Source: Rhodoferax sp. (GTDB lineage: Bacteria > Pseudomonadota > Gammaproteobacteria > Burkholderiales > Burkholderiaceae_C). From it: a DNA stretch of 64,000 nucleotides. Positions 35,430 through 46,000 of the stretch are shown here, piece by piece (position 1 is the stretch's first letter; the number at the start of each line of letters is the position of its first letter). A program made the translations under genes and the position numbers. The DNA is taken from assembly GCF_013297935.1 (NCBI RefSeq), contig NZ_JAAFIX010000001.1, positions 248,001 to 312,000 of the forward strand. Direction: 5' to 3'. Below the pieces are notes generated by a model. The model saw only the letters and a program-made list of their open reading frames with translations. It ran no database searches and had not been told where the DNA came from.

Positions 35430-36842
35430 ATGGCTTCCGGCCACGCTGCACCCTCGCTGCGAAAGAGCCTGTTGCTGGGCATCTTGATTCCAATTTTGCT
35501 TTTCGTGCTGGTCGACACCTACAGTCTTTATCGCCAAGCACTTGCGGCCGTCAATACCGCCTATGACCGCACCTTGCTCGCCTCGGCCAAAGCCATCGGC
35601 GAGCTGCTGGATATTGAAGGGCACGGTGACAACGCACGCCTCCGGGCCCAGATTCCCTACGCAGCCCTAGAGGCCTTTGAAGCCGACAACCGCAGCCGCA
35701 TGAGCTACCGGGTGTCTGACGCGCAAGGGAATTGGGTCGATGGCGAGCAAGATATCAACTTGTGGAGAGGCCAGATTCCACAGCAAGGCCCCTATGCCGC
35801 GCTGGTGGATTTTTATGACGACACATTCCGCGGAGACGCTGTCCGGGTGGCCGTACTGTTACAACCGGTAGCCAGCGGCCGTGAACGCGCCATGGCCATG
35901 GTGCAGGTGGCCGAAACGCTGGAGCTGCGCCACACCCTGGCGCGGCAAATTCTGATCGATACCTTGCAGCGCCAACTCATCCTCATCACCGTGATCACGG
36001 TCGTCGTGCTGCTGGTGGTGGGGCGCGCTACCCGACCGGTCAGGCGGCTTAGTGAAGACCTCGAGCAACGATCTGAAGACGACCTCACCGCTCTGCCGGC
36101 CGGTGAACTACCTTTGGAGATTCAGCCCCTCGCCGTAGCCACCAACCACGTAATGCAAAAACTGCAGCATTTGCTGGACCACCAGAAGCGCTTCGTGCGG
36201 GACGCCGCTCACCAGCTCCGCACCCCGTTGGCGGTGCTCAAGGTCCAGGTGCAATCGGCACTGCGGGGCGACATTCCGGCCCGCGAAGGGCTGGAGGAGA
36301 TTGAAGCCACAGTCGACCGCGCCACCCAGTTGGCCAACCAGATGCTCTCACTCGCCAAGGTCGAGCAGGTGCGCCAACAGCAGGACTTTGCGGCCATGAA
36401 CTGGGCGGAACCGGTGCGGGCCATCGCCCTGGACCTCTCTGCGCTGGTGGGGGAAAAAGAGCTGGACTTCGAGCTCATCACCGAGCCGTGCACTGTGATG
36501 GCCCACGAATGGATGTTGCGCGAAACCGTGCGCAACCTTCTCCACAATGCAGTGCGGCTTTCTCCGGCGCAAGGCGCGCTCCTGATACGCCTAGCGAAAG
36601 ACGGGGACTGGGCGCAACTCACCATCACTGACAGCGGCCCCGGCATCAGCGATGCATTGCGCATGCAGCTCTTCCAACCGTTTGCCGCCGGCCACATGCA
36701 CTCCGGCTCCGGCCTGGGCCTGACGATCACGCGGGAAATGGTGCTCGCTCTGGGAGGCACCATCCAGCTCAACAACCGGTATTCTGGCGAACACTGCATC
36801 GGACTGGATGCTTGTGTACGATTGCCACTTCACCACGCTTAG
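35430..36842 (+). CDS. tctE: Sensor histidine kinase TctE-like
   Basis: A 470-residue membrane kinase. The first membrane segment is LLLGILIPILLFVLVDTY and the second VITVVVLLVVGRA near residue 190, enclosing a periplasmic sensor domain. After a HAMP linker the H-box is FVRDAAHQLRTPL (His261). Further motifs are the N-box ETVRNLLHNAVRLSP and the G-box SGSGLGLTITREMV. It phosphorylates TctD. The ATG is one base after the tctD stop codon. Confidence 0.92.
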   Translation: MASGHAAPSLRKSLLLGILIPILLFVLVDTYSLYRQALAAVNTAYDRTLLASAKAIGELLDIEGHGDNARLRAQIPYAALEAFEADNRSRMSYRVSDAQGNWVDGEQDINLWRGQIPQQGPYAALVDFYDDTFRGDAVRVAVLLQPVASGRERAMAMVQVAETLELRHTLARQILIDTLQRQLILITVITVVVLLVVGRATRPVRRLSEDLEQRSEDDLTALPAGELPLEIQPLAVATNHVMQKLQHLLDHQKRFVRDAAHQLRTPLAVLKVQVQSALRGDIPAREGLEEIEATVDRATQLANQMLSLAKVEQVRQQQDFAAMNWAEPVRAIALDLSALVGEKELDFELITEPCTVMAHEWMLRETVRNLLHNAVRLSPAQGALLIRLAKDGDWAQLTITDSGPGISDALRMQLFQPFAAGHMHSGSGLGLTITREMVLALGGTIQLNNRYSGEHCIGLDACVRLPLHHA

Positions 36843-36856
36843 GCACAGATTTCCGC

Positions 36857-37258
36857 ATGGACAGCACCCGGATCGACAAGTGGCTTTGGGCCGCCCGCTT
36901 TTTCAAGACCCGCTCACTGGCGACTGATGAGGTCCAGCTCGGCCGGGTGCAGTGGGAAGGCCGGGATGTCAAACCCGCCAAAGATGTCAAAGTCGGGGAC
37001 ACCCTGACCATCTGGCAGGGCAAAGTGAAAAAGACTGTCAAGATCCTGATCATCAGCGAACAACGCGGCCCCGCAACGCTAGCGCAGCAGATGTACGCGG
37101 AAACCGAAGTTAGCCTGCAACAACGACTGGCCGCCGCGGAGCAGCAGCGACTCAGCCCGGAGCCCGCCCACACGATTGCCGGGGGCCGCCCCACCAAGCG
37201 CGACCGGCGCGCCCTGCAAGGGGGCTGGAACGATCGCTGGAGCGCCTCGCTGGACTGA
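36857..37258 (+). CDS. hslR: Heat-shock protein 15 (Hsp15), S4-domain RNA-binding protein
   Basis: A 133-residue basic protein. The S4 RNA-binding domain covers about residues 4-65 (RIDKWLWAARFFKTRSLATD, then VQWEGRDVKPAKDVKVGD). The tail is rich in Arg/Lys (GGRPTKRDRRALQG). Hsp15 binds stalled 50S subunits that carry nascent chains and helps recycle them. The start MDSTRIDKW at 36857 fits the family. It lies 14 bp after tctE. Confidence 0.9.
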   Translation: MDSTRIDKWLWAARFFKTRSLATDEVQLGRVQWEGRDVKPAKDVKVGDTLTIWQGKVKKTVKILIISEQRGPATLAQQMYAETEVSLQQRLAAAEQQRLSPEPAHTIAGGRPTKRDRRALQGGWNDRWSASLD

Positions 37259-37413
37259 TGCCCCTATTGCGGCAAGCCCGCTGGAGCGAGGCATTACGCA
37301 CGGTTCGAAAGCGGCGATAATCGGGGGTTACTACTGAGGCACCGAGCATCCGGCAGGAACGCCGCACCCCTCAGGGCCCCCGCCATAGAACGACATTTGG
37401 AAAGCCCTTCTGC

Positions 37414-38529
37414 ATGACCGCCCTCACCCCCGTATCCATTTCCCCGGTTGAAGACATCGTGGCCGACATGCGCGCCGGCCGCATGGTCATTCTGGTGGAC
37501 GAAGAGGACCGTGAAAACGAAGGCGACCTGGTTCTCGCCTCGGACCATGTCACCCCCGAAGCCATCAACTTCATGGCCCGCTTCGGTCGCGGCTTGATTT
37601 GCCTGACCCTGACCCGCGAGCGTTGTGAATACCTCAAGCTGCCGCCCATGGCCGCCCGCAACGGTACGGTCTACAGCACCGCATTTACCGTCTCGATCGA
37701 GGCCGCCGAGGGTGTGACCACCGGCATCTCCGCCGCAGACCGCGCCAAAACCGTACAGGCTGCAGTGGCCAAAAACGCAGTGGCGACCGATCTGGTGCAA
37801 CCCGGCCACATTTTCCCTTTGCAGGCCGTCGATGGTGGTGTGCTCATGCGCGCCGGCCACACCGAAGCGGGTTGCGACCTCTCGGCAATGGCAGGCTGCA
37901 GCCCTTCGGCCGTGATCTGCGAGATCATGAAAGACGACGGCACCATGGCCCGCCTGCCCGACCTGCAATTGTTTGCAGCCGAACACGGCCTCAAAATCGG
38001 GACGATTGCCGACCTGATCGAACATCGCAGCCGCGTTGAATCTCTCATTGAGACCGTGGGTAGCCGCCCTATGAAAACCGCCTACGGCGAGTTCACGGCC
38101 CACGCCTTCAAAGACAGCACCGGTCAAGGTGTGCACCTTGCACTGGTCAAGGGCGAGTGGGATGCCGGCACCGTAGTGCCCGCCCGCGTACACGAACCCC
38201 TGTCCGTGCTCGATGCCCTGGAAGTCGGACGCAGCATGCACTCCTGGAGCCTTGACGCAGCCCTGGCCTACATTGCCGCCGAGGGCAAGGGCGTGGTGGT
38301 GTTGCTCAACTGTGGAGAAAGTGCTGATCAACTGCTGAGCCAATTTGAAGGCACCGCACGCGCATCGCAAGCTCCGGAGCGCGGCCGCATGGACTTGCGC
38401 ACCTACGGCATCGGCGCGCAAATCCTGCTCAAGTGCGGAGTCCAAAAGATGCAACTCATGGGAAGCCCCCGACGCATGCCCAGCATGACCGGCTTCGGCC
38501 TGGAAATCACCGGCTACATCAGCAAATAA
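37414..38529 (+). CDS. ribB: 3,4-dihydroxy-2-butanone 4-phosphate synthase with decayed GTP cyclohydrolase II half (RibBX)
   Basis: A 371-residue protein. Residues 1-205 form an intact DHBP synthase with the metal site [11 protein letters not shown], and HTEAGCDLS. The second half aligns with GTP cyclohydrolase II, but the zinc-binding Cys cluster is absent: after ARVHEP the sequence runs [17 protein letters not shown] with no Cys. Only the first activity is expected, making the four-carbon unit of riboflavin. Such ribBX genes are known in Proteobacteria. A true ribA must be elsewhere. ribH and nusB follow at once. I found no FMN riboswitch in the 155-bp leader. Confidence 0.93.
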   Translation: MTALTPVSISPVEDIVADMRAGRMVILVDEEDRENEGDLVLASDHVTPEAINFMARFGRGLICLTLTRERCEYLKLPPMAARNGTVYSTAFTVSIEAAEGVTTGISAADRAKTVQAAVAKNAVATDLVQPGHIFPLQAVDGGVLMRAGHTEAGCDLSAMAGCSPSAVICEIMKDDGTMARLPDLQLFAAEHGLKIGTIADLIEHRSRVESLIETVGSRPMKTAYGEFTAHAFKDSTGQGVHLALVKGEWDAGTVVPARVHEPLSVLDALEVGRSMHSWSLDAALAYIAAEGKGVVVLLNCGESADQLLSQFEGTARASQAPERGRMDLRTYGIGAQILLKCGVQKMQLMGSPRRMPSMTGFGLEITGYISK

Positions 38530-38549
38530 CTCAAACCAAGGAACTACCC

Positions 38550-39017
38550 ATGTTTGGCGCAGACAAAGGCACCGCAGCCTCCGACCGTTTGAACGGCAAA
38601 AAACTCCACATCGGTATCGTGCAAGCCCGCTTCAATGCCGACGTCACCAACGCCTTGGCCACCGCCTGCAAAACTGAATTGCTGGCCCTGGGCGTGTCGG
38701 AAAAAGACATCGACCACGTCACCGTCCCCGGTGCATTGGAAGTGCCCTTAGCCCTGCAAGCCATGGCCGAGAAAGGCACTTACGATGCCCTGATCGCACT
38801 GGGCTGCATCATCCGCGGCGAAACCTATCACTTTGAGTTGGTCGCCAATGAATCCGGTGCTGCGGTTACCCGCGTATCACTTGACTATCAAGTCCCGATC
38901 GCCAATGCGATTCTCACGACCGAGAACCTGGAACAAGCCGTAGCCCGGCAAATCGACAAGGGCCGCGACGCAGCCCAAGTCGCCGTGGAAATGGCCAACC
39001 TGTTGGAGAGCATCTGA
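38550..39017 (+). CDS. ribH: 6,7-dimethyl-8-ribityllumazine synthase
   Basis: A 155-residue protein starting [10 protein letters not shown]. Family motifs are [29 protein letters not shown] and [15 protein letters not shown], with the catalytic His. It condenses the DHBP product of the upstream gene with the ribitylaminouracil to form lumazine, the riboflavin precursor, and assembles into capsid-like particles. Its stop codon overlaps the nusB start (TGATG). Confidence 0.96.
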   Translation: MFGADKGTAASDRLNGKKLHIGIVQARFNADVTNALATACKTELLALGVSEKDIDHVTVPGALEVPLALQAMAEKGTYDALIALGCIIRGETYHFELVANESGAAVTRVSLDYQVPIANAILTTENLEQAVARQIDKGRDAAQVAVEMANLLESI

Positions 39018-39553
39018 TGAGCGACACCCCCAACACCTCTTCGGCCAAGCGCCCTCCCCGCCAGAGCCGCACCGGCCTGACCACCACCGGCGCCCGTAAA
39101 GCGGGCAGCAAATCCAACCGCACGCGGGCCCGCGAGTTTGCGCTGCAAGGCCTGTACCAGAGCATTGTGGGCCGCAATGCGGTCGACGACATCGACCCGT
39201 TCACCCGTGACCTGGCCGGCTTCAGCAAGGCCGATGCTGTGCACTTCGATGCCCTGCTGCATGGCTGTGTGGCCCAGGCTGAAGAGCTCGATGCCCTGAT
39301 TTCCCCCGCCCTCGACCGGCCCATGACCGAGATTTCCCCCGTGGAGCACGCCATCATGTGGATCGGTGCCTACGAGTTGAAACACTGCCTTGATGTGCCA
39401 TGGCGAGTGGTGCTGAACGAGTGCATCGAGCTGGCCAAAGAATTCGGCGGCACCGATGGCCACAAATACGTGAACGGCGTGCTCAACGGCATTGCCCCGC
39501 AGTTCCGCGCCGTGGAAATCGAAGCCGAACGCAACAAGAAACCTACCGCCTGA
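39017..39553 (+). CDS. nusB: Transcription antitermination factor NusB
   Basis: A 178-residue protein. A basic N-terminal extension of about 35 residues precedes the helical core ([20 protein letters not shown], then [19 protein letters not shown], and [19 protein letters not shown]). NusB binds the boxA site with NusE during rRNA transcription. The ribH-nusB order with coupled translation is widely conserved. Confidence 0.95.
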   Translation: MSDTPNTSSAKRPPRQSRTGLTTTGARKAGSKSNRTRAREFALQGLYQSIVGRNAVDDIDPFTRDLAGFSKADAVHFDALLHGCVAQAEELDALISPALDRPMTEISPVEHAIMWIGAYELKHCLDVPWRVVLNECIELAKEFGGTDGHKYVNGVLNGIAPQFRAVEIEAERNKKPTA

Positions 39554-39568
39554 TCGCCCGAAGCCACG

Positions 39569-40759
39569 ATGCACATTTCCTCACGCGCACAAAACATTGA
39601 GCCGTTTTATGTGATGGTGGTTGCCAAGGCAGCTTCTGCCCTGGCCGCACAGGTGGCGCACAGCGACGCGCCCATGGTGTTCCTCAATATCGGGGAACCC
39701 GACTTCACCGCCCCTCCTCTAGTGCAAGCGGCTGCCGAGCAAGCGATCCGCAACGGTGCCACCCAATACACGGCAGCCACCGGCCTACCCGCGTTGCGCG
39801 AGCGCATCAGCGCGTGGTACGCCACCCGCTTCGGGGTTCAGGTTCCTGCCGAGCGCATCGTTATCACCGCGGGGGCTTCTGCCGCGCTGCACCTGGCTTG
39901 CATGGCACTCATTGAGCCGGGCGACGAGGTCTTGATGCCCGACCCGAGCTACCCTTGCAACCGCCACTTCGTGAGTGCGGCGGAGGGTAAAGCGGTCTTG
40001 CTGGAGACCTCGGCCGACGAGCGCTACCAACTCAGCGCTGCCAAAGTGGCTGCCGCCTGGGGACCCCGGACCCGCGGTGTGCTGCTGGCCTCGCCCTCCA
40101 ACCCCACCGGCACCTCGATCCACCCCGACGAGCTGCGCCGCATCCATGCCGTAGTGCAGGCCAAGAGTGGCATTACGCTGATTGACGAAATCTACCTCGC
40201 ACTCAGCCACGATGACCAGTTCGGCCATACCGCGCTGGCAATCGATGACCAGGTCATCAGCATCAACAGCTTCAGCAAATATTTCAACATGACGGGCTGG
40301 CGCCTGGGCTGGATGGTGGTGCCGCCCTCCTTGGTCGCCGTGATCGAGCGCTTGGCCCAGAACCTGTTCATCTGCCCCAGCACCATCGCGCAGCATGCTG
40401 CCTTGGCCTGCTTTGAGCCCGAAAGCATTTCGCTGTACGAGGCCCGACGTGCTGAATTCAAAGCGCGCCGTGACTACTTCATTCCCGCCTTGCGGGATTT
40501 AGGTTTCAGCATTCCGGTGGAGCCCGACGGTGCCTTTTATGTCTGGGCCGATTGCTCGGAACTTTGCGCGCGTCTCGGGCTCGAAAGCAGTTGGGAATTT
40601 GCCTTTGAAGTTATGCACCGTGCCCATGTCGCCATCACCCCGGGGCGGGATTTCGGCGCGGCCACCACCGCGCGGTTTGTGCGCTTCTCGACCGCCAGCT
40701 CGATGCAACAATTAGAAACAGCCATCCAGCGCTTGCGTGCGATGCTTCACCCTGTTTAA
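39569..40759 (+). CDS. Class I/II pyridoxal-phosphate aminotransferase
   Basis: A 396-residue fold-type I aminotransferase. The PLP-binding Lys is near residue 237 in SINSFSKYFNMTGWRLGW. Other family landmarks are FLNIGEPDFTAPP near the N-terminus, SPSNPTGTSI and the substrate carboxylate-binding Arg in TARFVRFSTA. The amino-acid specificity cannot be read from sequence. It lies 15 bp after nusB and 11 bp before tolQ, so it is probably in the same long operon. Confidence 0.88.
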   Translation: MHISSRAQNIEPFYVMVVAKAASALAAQVAHSDAPMVFLNIGEPDFTAPPLVQAAAEQAIRNGATQYTAATGLPALRERISAWYATRFGVQVPAERIVITAGASAALHLACMALIEPGDEVLMPDPSYPCNRHFVSAAEGKAVLLETSADERYQLSAAKVAAAWGPRTRGVLLASPSNPTGTSIHPDELRRIHAVVQAKSGITLIDEIYLALSHDDQFGHTALAIDDQVISINSFSKYFNMTGWRLGWMVVPPSLVAVIERLAQNLFICPSTIAQHAALACFEPESISLYEARRAEFKARRDYFIPALRDLGFSIPVEPDGAFYVWADCSELCARLGLESSWEFAFEVMHRAHVAITPGRDFGAATTARFVRFSTASSMQQLETAIQRLRAMLHPV

Positions 40760-40770
40760 GCCTACACACC

Positions 40771-41466
40771 ATGAACCAAGACCTTTCCATACTGCACCTC
40801 GTACTGAACGCAAGCATCGTGGTGCAGGCCGTCATGGCCCTGCTGATGCTGGTGTCCATTGCCAGCTGGGCTGCCATCTTCCGCAAACTGTTTTCCCTCA
40901 AGCGGGTAAAGACCCAGAACGAGGCTTTCGAGCGCGACTTCTGGTCCGGCTCCAGCCTCAATGATCTGTTCAACGCCGCCAGCCGCAATGCCCAGACCTG
41001 CGGCCCCATGGAGCGCATTTTTGCCAGCGGCATGCGCGAATTTCAGAAACTGCGTGAGCGCCGGGTGAGCGATGTCGGCACCCTGATGGACGGCGCTCGC
41101 CGCGCCATGCGCGCCAGCTTCCAGCGCGAAATGGACGAGGTAGAGAGCAACCTCTCTTTTCTCGCATCCGTCGGCTCCGTGTCGCCTTACGTGGGCTTGT
41201 TCGGGACCGTCTGGGGCATCATGCATGCCTTCACCGGCTTGGCATCGTTGCAGCAAGTGACCTTGTCTACCGTGGCCCCCGGCATTGCCGAAGCCTTGGT
41301 AGCCACTGCCATCGGCCTGTTTGCGGCGATTCCCGCAGTGGTGGCCTACAACCGCTTTGCCCGTGACCTGGACCGCATTGCGATCCAGCAGGAAACCTTC
41401 ATCGAAGAGTTCTCCAACATTCTGCAACGCAACGTCAGCGCCCAGCCTGCGCCGGCCGGCCGCTAG
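40771..41466 (+). CDS. tolQ: TolQ, proton-channel subunit of the Tol-Pal system
   Basis: A 231-residue MotA/TolQ/ExbB-family protein with three membrane helices. The conserved C-terminal helices contain VGSVSPYVGLFGTVWGIMHAF and APGIAEALVATAIGLFAAIPA. With TolR it converts proton flow into movement of TolA, supporting outer-membrane constriction during division. It is followed by tolR and tolA; tolB and pal are not here. Confidence 0.93.
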   Translation: MNQDLSILHLVLNASIVVQAVMALLMLVSIASWAAIFRKLFSLKRVKTQNEAFERDFWSGSSLNDLFNAASRNAQTCGPMERIFASGMREFQKLRERRVSDVGTLMDGARRAMRASFQREMDEVESNLSFLASVGSVSPYVGLFGTVWGIMHAFTGLASLQQVTLSTVAPGIAEALVATAIGLFAAIPAVVAYNRFARDLDRIAIQQETFIEEFSNILQRNVSAQPAPAGR

Positions 41467-41484
41467 GCCCAACCAGGAGTCGAC

Positions 41485-41919
41485 ATGCCTGCAGTCGCCG
41501 GACGTGGCCGTGGACGCCGCACGATCAACGAAATCAACATGGTGCCCTTCATCGATGTGATGTTGGTGCTCTTGATCATCTTCATGGTGACTGCCCCGCT
41601 GATCACCCCCAGCATGATCGACCTGCCCAGCGTGGGTAAAGCAGCGCGCCAGCCGGATCAGATCATTCAGGTCGTGCTCACCAAAACAGAGGCCCTGGAA
41701 ATCAAGGTCAAAGAAAAAACCACCTCGGTGACACTCAAAGACTTGGCTTCCACCATTCAGCAAGCGCAAGGGCCACGCGACGGCGCTGCCGCAGCAAACT
41801 CCGCAGTGGTGATCAGTGCCGACAAAAATGTGAAGTACGAGAGCGTAGTCAAGGTCATGGACACCTTGCAACGCGCAGGTATTCAGCGCGTGGGCTTGTC
41901 CGTGCAACTGGCTAACTGA
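41485..41919 (+). CDS. tolR: TolR, membrane-anchored Tol-Pal subunit
   Basis: A 144-residue ExbD/TolR protein. A basic cytoplasmic N-terminus (GRGRGRRTINEINMVPFIDV) precedes the single membrane helix with the essential Asp (FIDVMLVLLIIFMVTAPL). The periplasmic domain ends in VMDTLQRAGIQRVGLSVQ. It works with TolQ and TolA. Confidence 0.93.
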   Translation: MPAVAGRGRGRRTINEINMVPFIDVMLVLLIIFMVTAPLITPSMIDLPSVGKAARQPDQIIQVVLTKTEALEIKVKEKTTSVTLKDLASTIQQAQGPRDGAAAANSAVVISADKNVKYESVVKVMDTLQRAGIQRVGLSVQLAN

Positions 41920-41935
41920 GCGTACGCACTGCCCC

Positions 41936-42937
41936 ATGCCCGCTGCTGATACACGACAGGAATTTGCACCGCCCCACACCCCGGGCATGTTGCGTGCTCT
42001 GGTGATGGCCCTGATGGCCCACGCTGCGCTGGTCGCGGTGCTGGCTATCGGTGTCGCCTGGAAGCGCGAGCTCCCGCCGGCCACCGTCGAGGCCGAGTTG
42101 TGGTCGGCCATTCCGCAAGAAGCCGCACCACCACCGCCCCCTGAAGAGCCCGAATCGGAGCCGGAACCCGAACCAGTCCCCAAGCTTCAACCCACTCCAC
42201 CGCCGCCGGTCGTCAAGCCGCTTGCACCCGATGCGCCCAGCAAAGCCGACATCGCGCTGGCCAAAGAAAAAGAGCGTCGCGCAGAAGAAGAAAAACAAAA
42301 AGAACTGATGGCGCAGCAAGCCTTGGCCCGCAAGGCACAGGAAAAGCGGGATCAAGAGAAGCGCGAACTGGAGAAGGCGGCCAAATACAAGCAGGACAAA
42401 GCCCGCGCCCAGCGTGAGAAAGAGCTGCAGGAGAAAGAGAAGCTGGCCAAGGACAAGGCCGCCCGCGATGCCAAGGAAAAAGCCGAAAAATCCAAAGTCG
42501 CAGACGCTGCCAAACAAAAAGCGGAAAAAGCAGCCCGCGAAGAAGCCAAGCGCGCCGACGAGTTCCGCCAGCAACAAATCGCCCGCATGACCGGGCTGGC
42601 CGGAGCCAGCGGCAGCGGCGCGCCCAGCTCTAACGGCACTGCGGCCAAGAGCTCGGGCCCCGGAGCCAACTACAGCGGGCGTATTCAGGCGGCGGTCAAG
42701 CCCAACATCACATTCACCGACACGATTGTTGGCAACCCGAAAACAGAAATCGAAGTGAGCCTGAGCGCCAGCGGCGAGATCTTGAGCAAGCGCGTGATCA
42801 AACGCAGCGGAAACAAAGCGTGGGACGATGCGGCAGAAAACGCTATCGACAAAACCCGCAAATTGCCTCTGGACGATGGCAAAGTCTGGTCGCCGATGAT
42901 CATCGTCATCTCGCCGCAGACGCTGGTCGGCCCCTAG
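41936..42937 (+). CDS. tolA: TolA, periplasm-spanning Tol-Pal subunit
   Basis: A 333-residue protein with one N-terminal membrane helix (LRALVMALMAHAALVAVLAI), a Pro-rich stretch, then a long Lys/Glu/Ala-rich helical domain (about residues 100-215), and a C-terminal TonB-like domain (IEVSLSASGEILSKRVIKRS). It connects TolQR to TolB/Pal at the outer membrane. It is last in the operon and convergent with dnaE, with element copy D in the gap. Confidence 0.92.
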   Translation: MPAADTRQEFAPPHTPGMLRALVMALMAHAALVAVLAIGVAWKRELPPATVEAELWSAIPQEAAPPPPPEEPESEPEPEPVPKLQPTPPPPVVKPLAPDAPSKADIALAKEKERRAEEEKQKELMAQQALARKAQEKRDQEKRELEKAAKYKQDKARAQREKELQEKEKLAKDKAARDAKEKAEKSKVADAAKQKAEKAAREEAKRADEFRQQQIARMTGLAGASGSGAPSSNGTAAKSSGPGANYSGRIQAAVKPNITFTDTIVGNPKTEIEVSLSASGEILSKRVIKRSGNKAWDDAAENAIDKTRKLPLDDGKVWSPMIIVISPQTLVGP

Positions 42938-42942
42938 ACTGC

Positions 42943-42982
42943 TACTTTTTTGATAGCTGCTTGCGCATATATCTAGAGGGCT
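42943..42982 (+). repeat. 40-nt dispersed element, copy D (intergenic, tolA/dnaE)
   Basis: The core runs TACTTTTTTG, ATAGCTGCTTGCGCA and AGAGGGCT, 40 nt, with TGC before it and GGCGC after it. It occupies the convergent gap between tolA and dnaE. Its sense frame contains a TAG, unlike the coding copies. A small hairpin (AGAGGGC with GCGCTCT) overlaps its end. Confidence 0.85.
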
Positions 42983-43003
42983 GGCGCTCTCTTTGGTACT
43001 AAT

Positions 43004-46000
43004 TTAGTCGTAGGCAATCGCCGCCAGCCCGCCCGAAGCCTGGGCACGCCAGCTCGCCAAGGCAGCATCGGTCGGGTAAAACTTGGCAGCGTCCCCTAAG
43101 TGCAAATCGGCCCCGGCCAGCTCCGTGGTGCCACCTTCGGTGGCAGAGCACACTAGCTGCAGGCGCACAGACAGGCCCCGCACCAGCTCGCCATGTTCCG
43201 TCTCTTCCCGCACAGCCGGAAACTCCCGCACCAGCGCGGCCACATCCGGCGCACGCCCTTGGGCGTCGAGCTTCACCGGCACCCGCAAGTACTTGCCGAA
43301 CTTGCAGCGGGCCTGCTCCAGGCTCCACACCTGCTGCACGGTCAGCTGCATGCCGCCCGAGAAGCGGTCCGGCATGGCTTTGCCCTCCACGATGATGAGC
43401 TCGTCGTCTTTGAGAAATTCTTTGTAGGTGTTGAGGATGGCCTCACTGGCACGCGCCTCGATCATGGCGGACTTGTCGTCCAGCTTGAACAGGGCCAACT
43501 TGCCGCGCTGGCCGTTGATCACCCGCAGCTCGGTCACGATACCGGCCAGTAACTGGGGTTCGCGGGAGTCTTTGATTTCCTCAATCGGCCGCCGTGCGAA
43601 CTTGCGCACTTCGGTGGCCACCTCGTCAAACAAGTGGCCCGACAGGTAGAAGCCGACCGCTGTTTTCTCCTGGGTGAGGCGCTCTTTCACCCCCCACGGG
43701 GTGACCTCCACCAAATCAGGCTCCTGGGTGCTGGAGCCATGGTCATCGTCCCCGCCCATATCGAACAGGCCATGCTGGTTGGCGTTGGCAGCCGAGGCTG
43801 CGGCAAACTCAAACGCGCGGTCCATGGAGGCGACCAACTCTGCCCGGTTCAGGTGCAAGGTGTCAAAGGCGCCGGCTTTGATGAGTGCTTCCACACAGCG
43901 CTTGTTCAGTCGGCTACGGTCTACCCGGCGGGCAAAGTCAAACAGACTCTTGAACGGCCCGGCCTCCTCGGTCGGGCCCCTGCCCTCGCGGGCCGCCACA
44001 ATGGCCAGAATCGCTTGCTCGCCGGTGCCCTTGATGGCGCCCAAGCCATAGCGGATCTCTTTGTTCGATATCGGCTCAAAGCGGTAGAAACCGCGATTGA
44101 TGTTGGGCGGCTCAAAGCTCAGGCCCATTTTCTCGGCGTCTTCAAACAGCACCTTGAGCTTGTCGGTGTCGTCCATTTCCACCGTCATGTTGGCGCAGAA
44201 GAACTCCGCGGTGTAGTGCACCTTGATCCAACCGGTGTGGTACGCCAGCAAAGAGTAGGCGGCCGCGTGCGACTTGTTAAAGCCGTAGCCCGCAAACTTT
44301 TCCATCAAGTCAAAGACTTCATCGGCCTTCTCTTCGGGGATGCCGTGGGTCTTGAACGCACCGGCCCGGAAGATGCCGCGGTGCTCGTCCATTTCTTCTT
44401 TTTTCTTCTTACCCATGGCGCGGCGCAGCAAGTCGGCGCCGCCCAGTGAGTAGCCGCCCAGAATCTGGGCGGTCTGCATCACCTGCTCCTGGTACACCAT
44501 GATGCCGTAGGTCTCGGACAGCATTTCAGCCACTGCCGGGTGCGGGTACTCCACCACCTCGCGCCCGTGCTTGCGGGCCACGAAACTCGGAATCAGGTCC
44601 ATAGGGCCGGGGCGGTACAAGGCGTTCAGGGCAATCAGGTCTTCCAGTCGGCTGGGCTTGGCGTCGCGCAACATGCCCTGCATGCCCCGGCTTTCAAACT
44701 GGAACACCGCCTCGGTTTTGCCTTCGCTGAACAGCTTGTAAACCTTGGCATCGTCCAGCGGCAGGTTCTCGTAGGCAAACTTCTCTTGCCCCGGGTGCCG
44801 CTTGCGGATGAACTCGGCCGCAATTTCCAGAATGGTGAGTGTGGCCAGGCCCAAAAAGTCGAACTTCACCAAGCCGATGGCTTCCACATCGTCTTTGTCG
44901 TACTGGCTGACCGCAGACTCGCTGCCGGGCTGCTGGTAGAGCGGGCAAAAGTCGGTGAGCTTGCCCGGCGCAATCAACACGCCCCCGGCATGCATGCCGA
45001 TGTTGCGGGTCATGCCCTCGAGCTTGCGGGCCATCTCCAGCAGGGTTTTGACGTCTTCTTCTTTGGCCTCGCGCTCCGCCAGAATCGGCTCGGCCTCGGT
45101 GGCGTAGACGTATTTGTCGCTCTTCTTGCCATCGGTGGGCGGCAATTGCAGGGTCACGTTGGTGCCCGGCTTGTTGGGGATGAGCTTGCTGATGCCGTCG
45201 CAAAAGGTGTAGCTCATGTCCAGCACGCGCCCCACATCGCGCACCACGCCGCGGGCGGCCATGGTGCCGAAGGTGGCAATCTGGCTCACGGCGTCTTTGC
45301 CGTATTTGTCTTTCACATAGTCGATCACCAGGTTGCGGTTGGTCTGGCAAAAGTCGATGTCGAAGTCGGGCATGGACACCCGCTCCGGGTTCAAAAAGCG
45401 CTCAAACAGCAGGTTGTAGCGCAGGGGGTCCAAGTCGGTAATCTTGAGCGCATACGCCACCAGCGAGCCGGCACCGGAGCCGCGCCCCGGGCCCACCGGG
45501 CAACCGTTGTTCTTGGCCCAGTTGATGAAGTCGCCCACGATCAAAAAGTAACCCGGGAAACCCATCTTCAAAATGGTGCCCAGCTCAAACTCCAGCCGCT
45601 CCACATAGCGCGGCATTTCCGCCTCGCGCTCCTGCTCATTCGGGTAGAGGTGCACCATGCGCTCTTTGAGCCCCTCGAAAGAAGCGTAGCGAAAGTATTC
45701 CTCGGGCGTCATGCGCTGGCCGTCTACCAGCGGTGTCGGAAAAGCGGGTAGCTGCGGCTTGCCCAGCACCAGCGTCAGGCTGCAGCGCTTGGCAATCTCA
45801 AGGGTGTTGGCAATGGCCGACGGAATGTCGGCAAACAGCGCCTCCATTTGTTCCGCGGTTTTGAAATACTGCTCGCGGGTGAAGCGGCGCACACGCTTGG
45901 GGTTGCTCAAAATCTCGCCATCGGCAATGCAGATGCGGGCCTCGTGCGCCTCAAAGTCCTCGGGGCCGGTGAACTGAATCGGGTGGGTGGCCACCACCGG

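Noticed and set aside
37259..37413. Possible FMN riboswitch before ribBX
   Set aside because: The leader lacks the conserved RFN sequence blocks; only a GC-rich stretch and no clear multi-stem layout.
42990..43010. Terminator for tolA or dnaE
   Set aside because: The only stem overlaps element copy D and has a mismatch and no T run.
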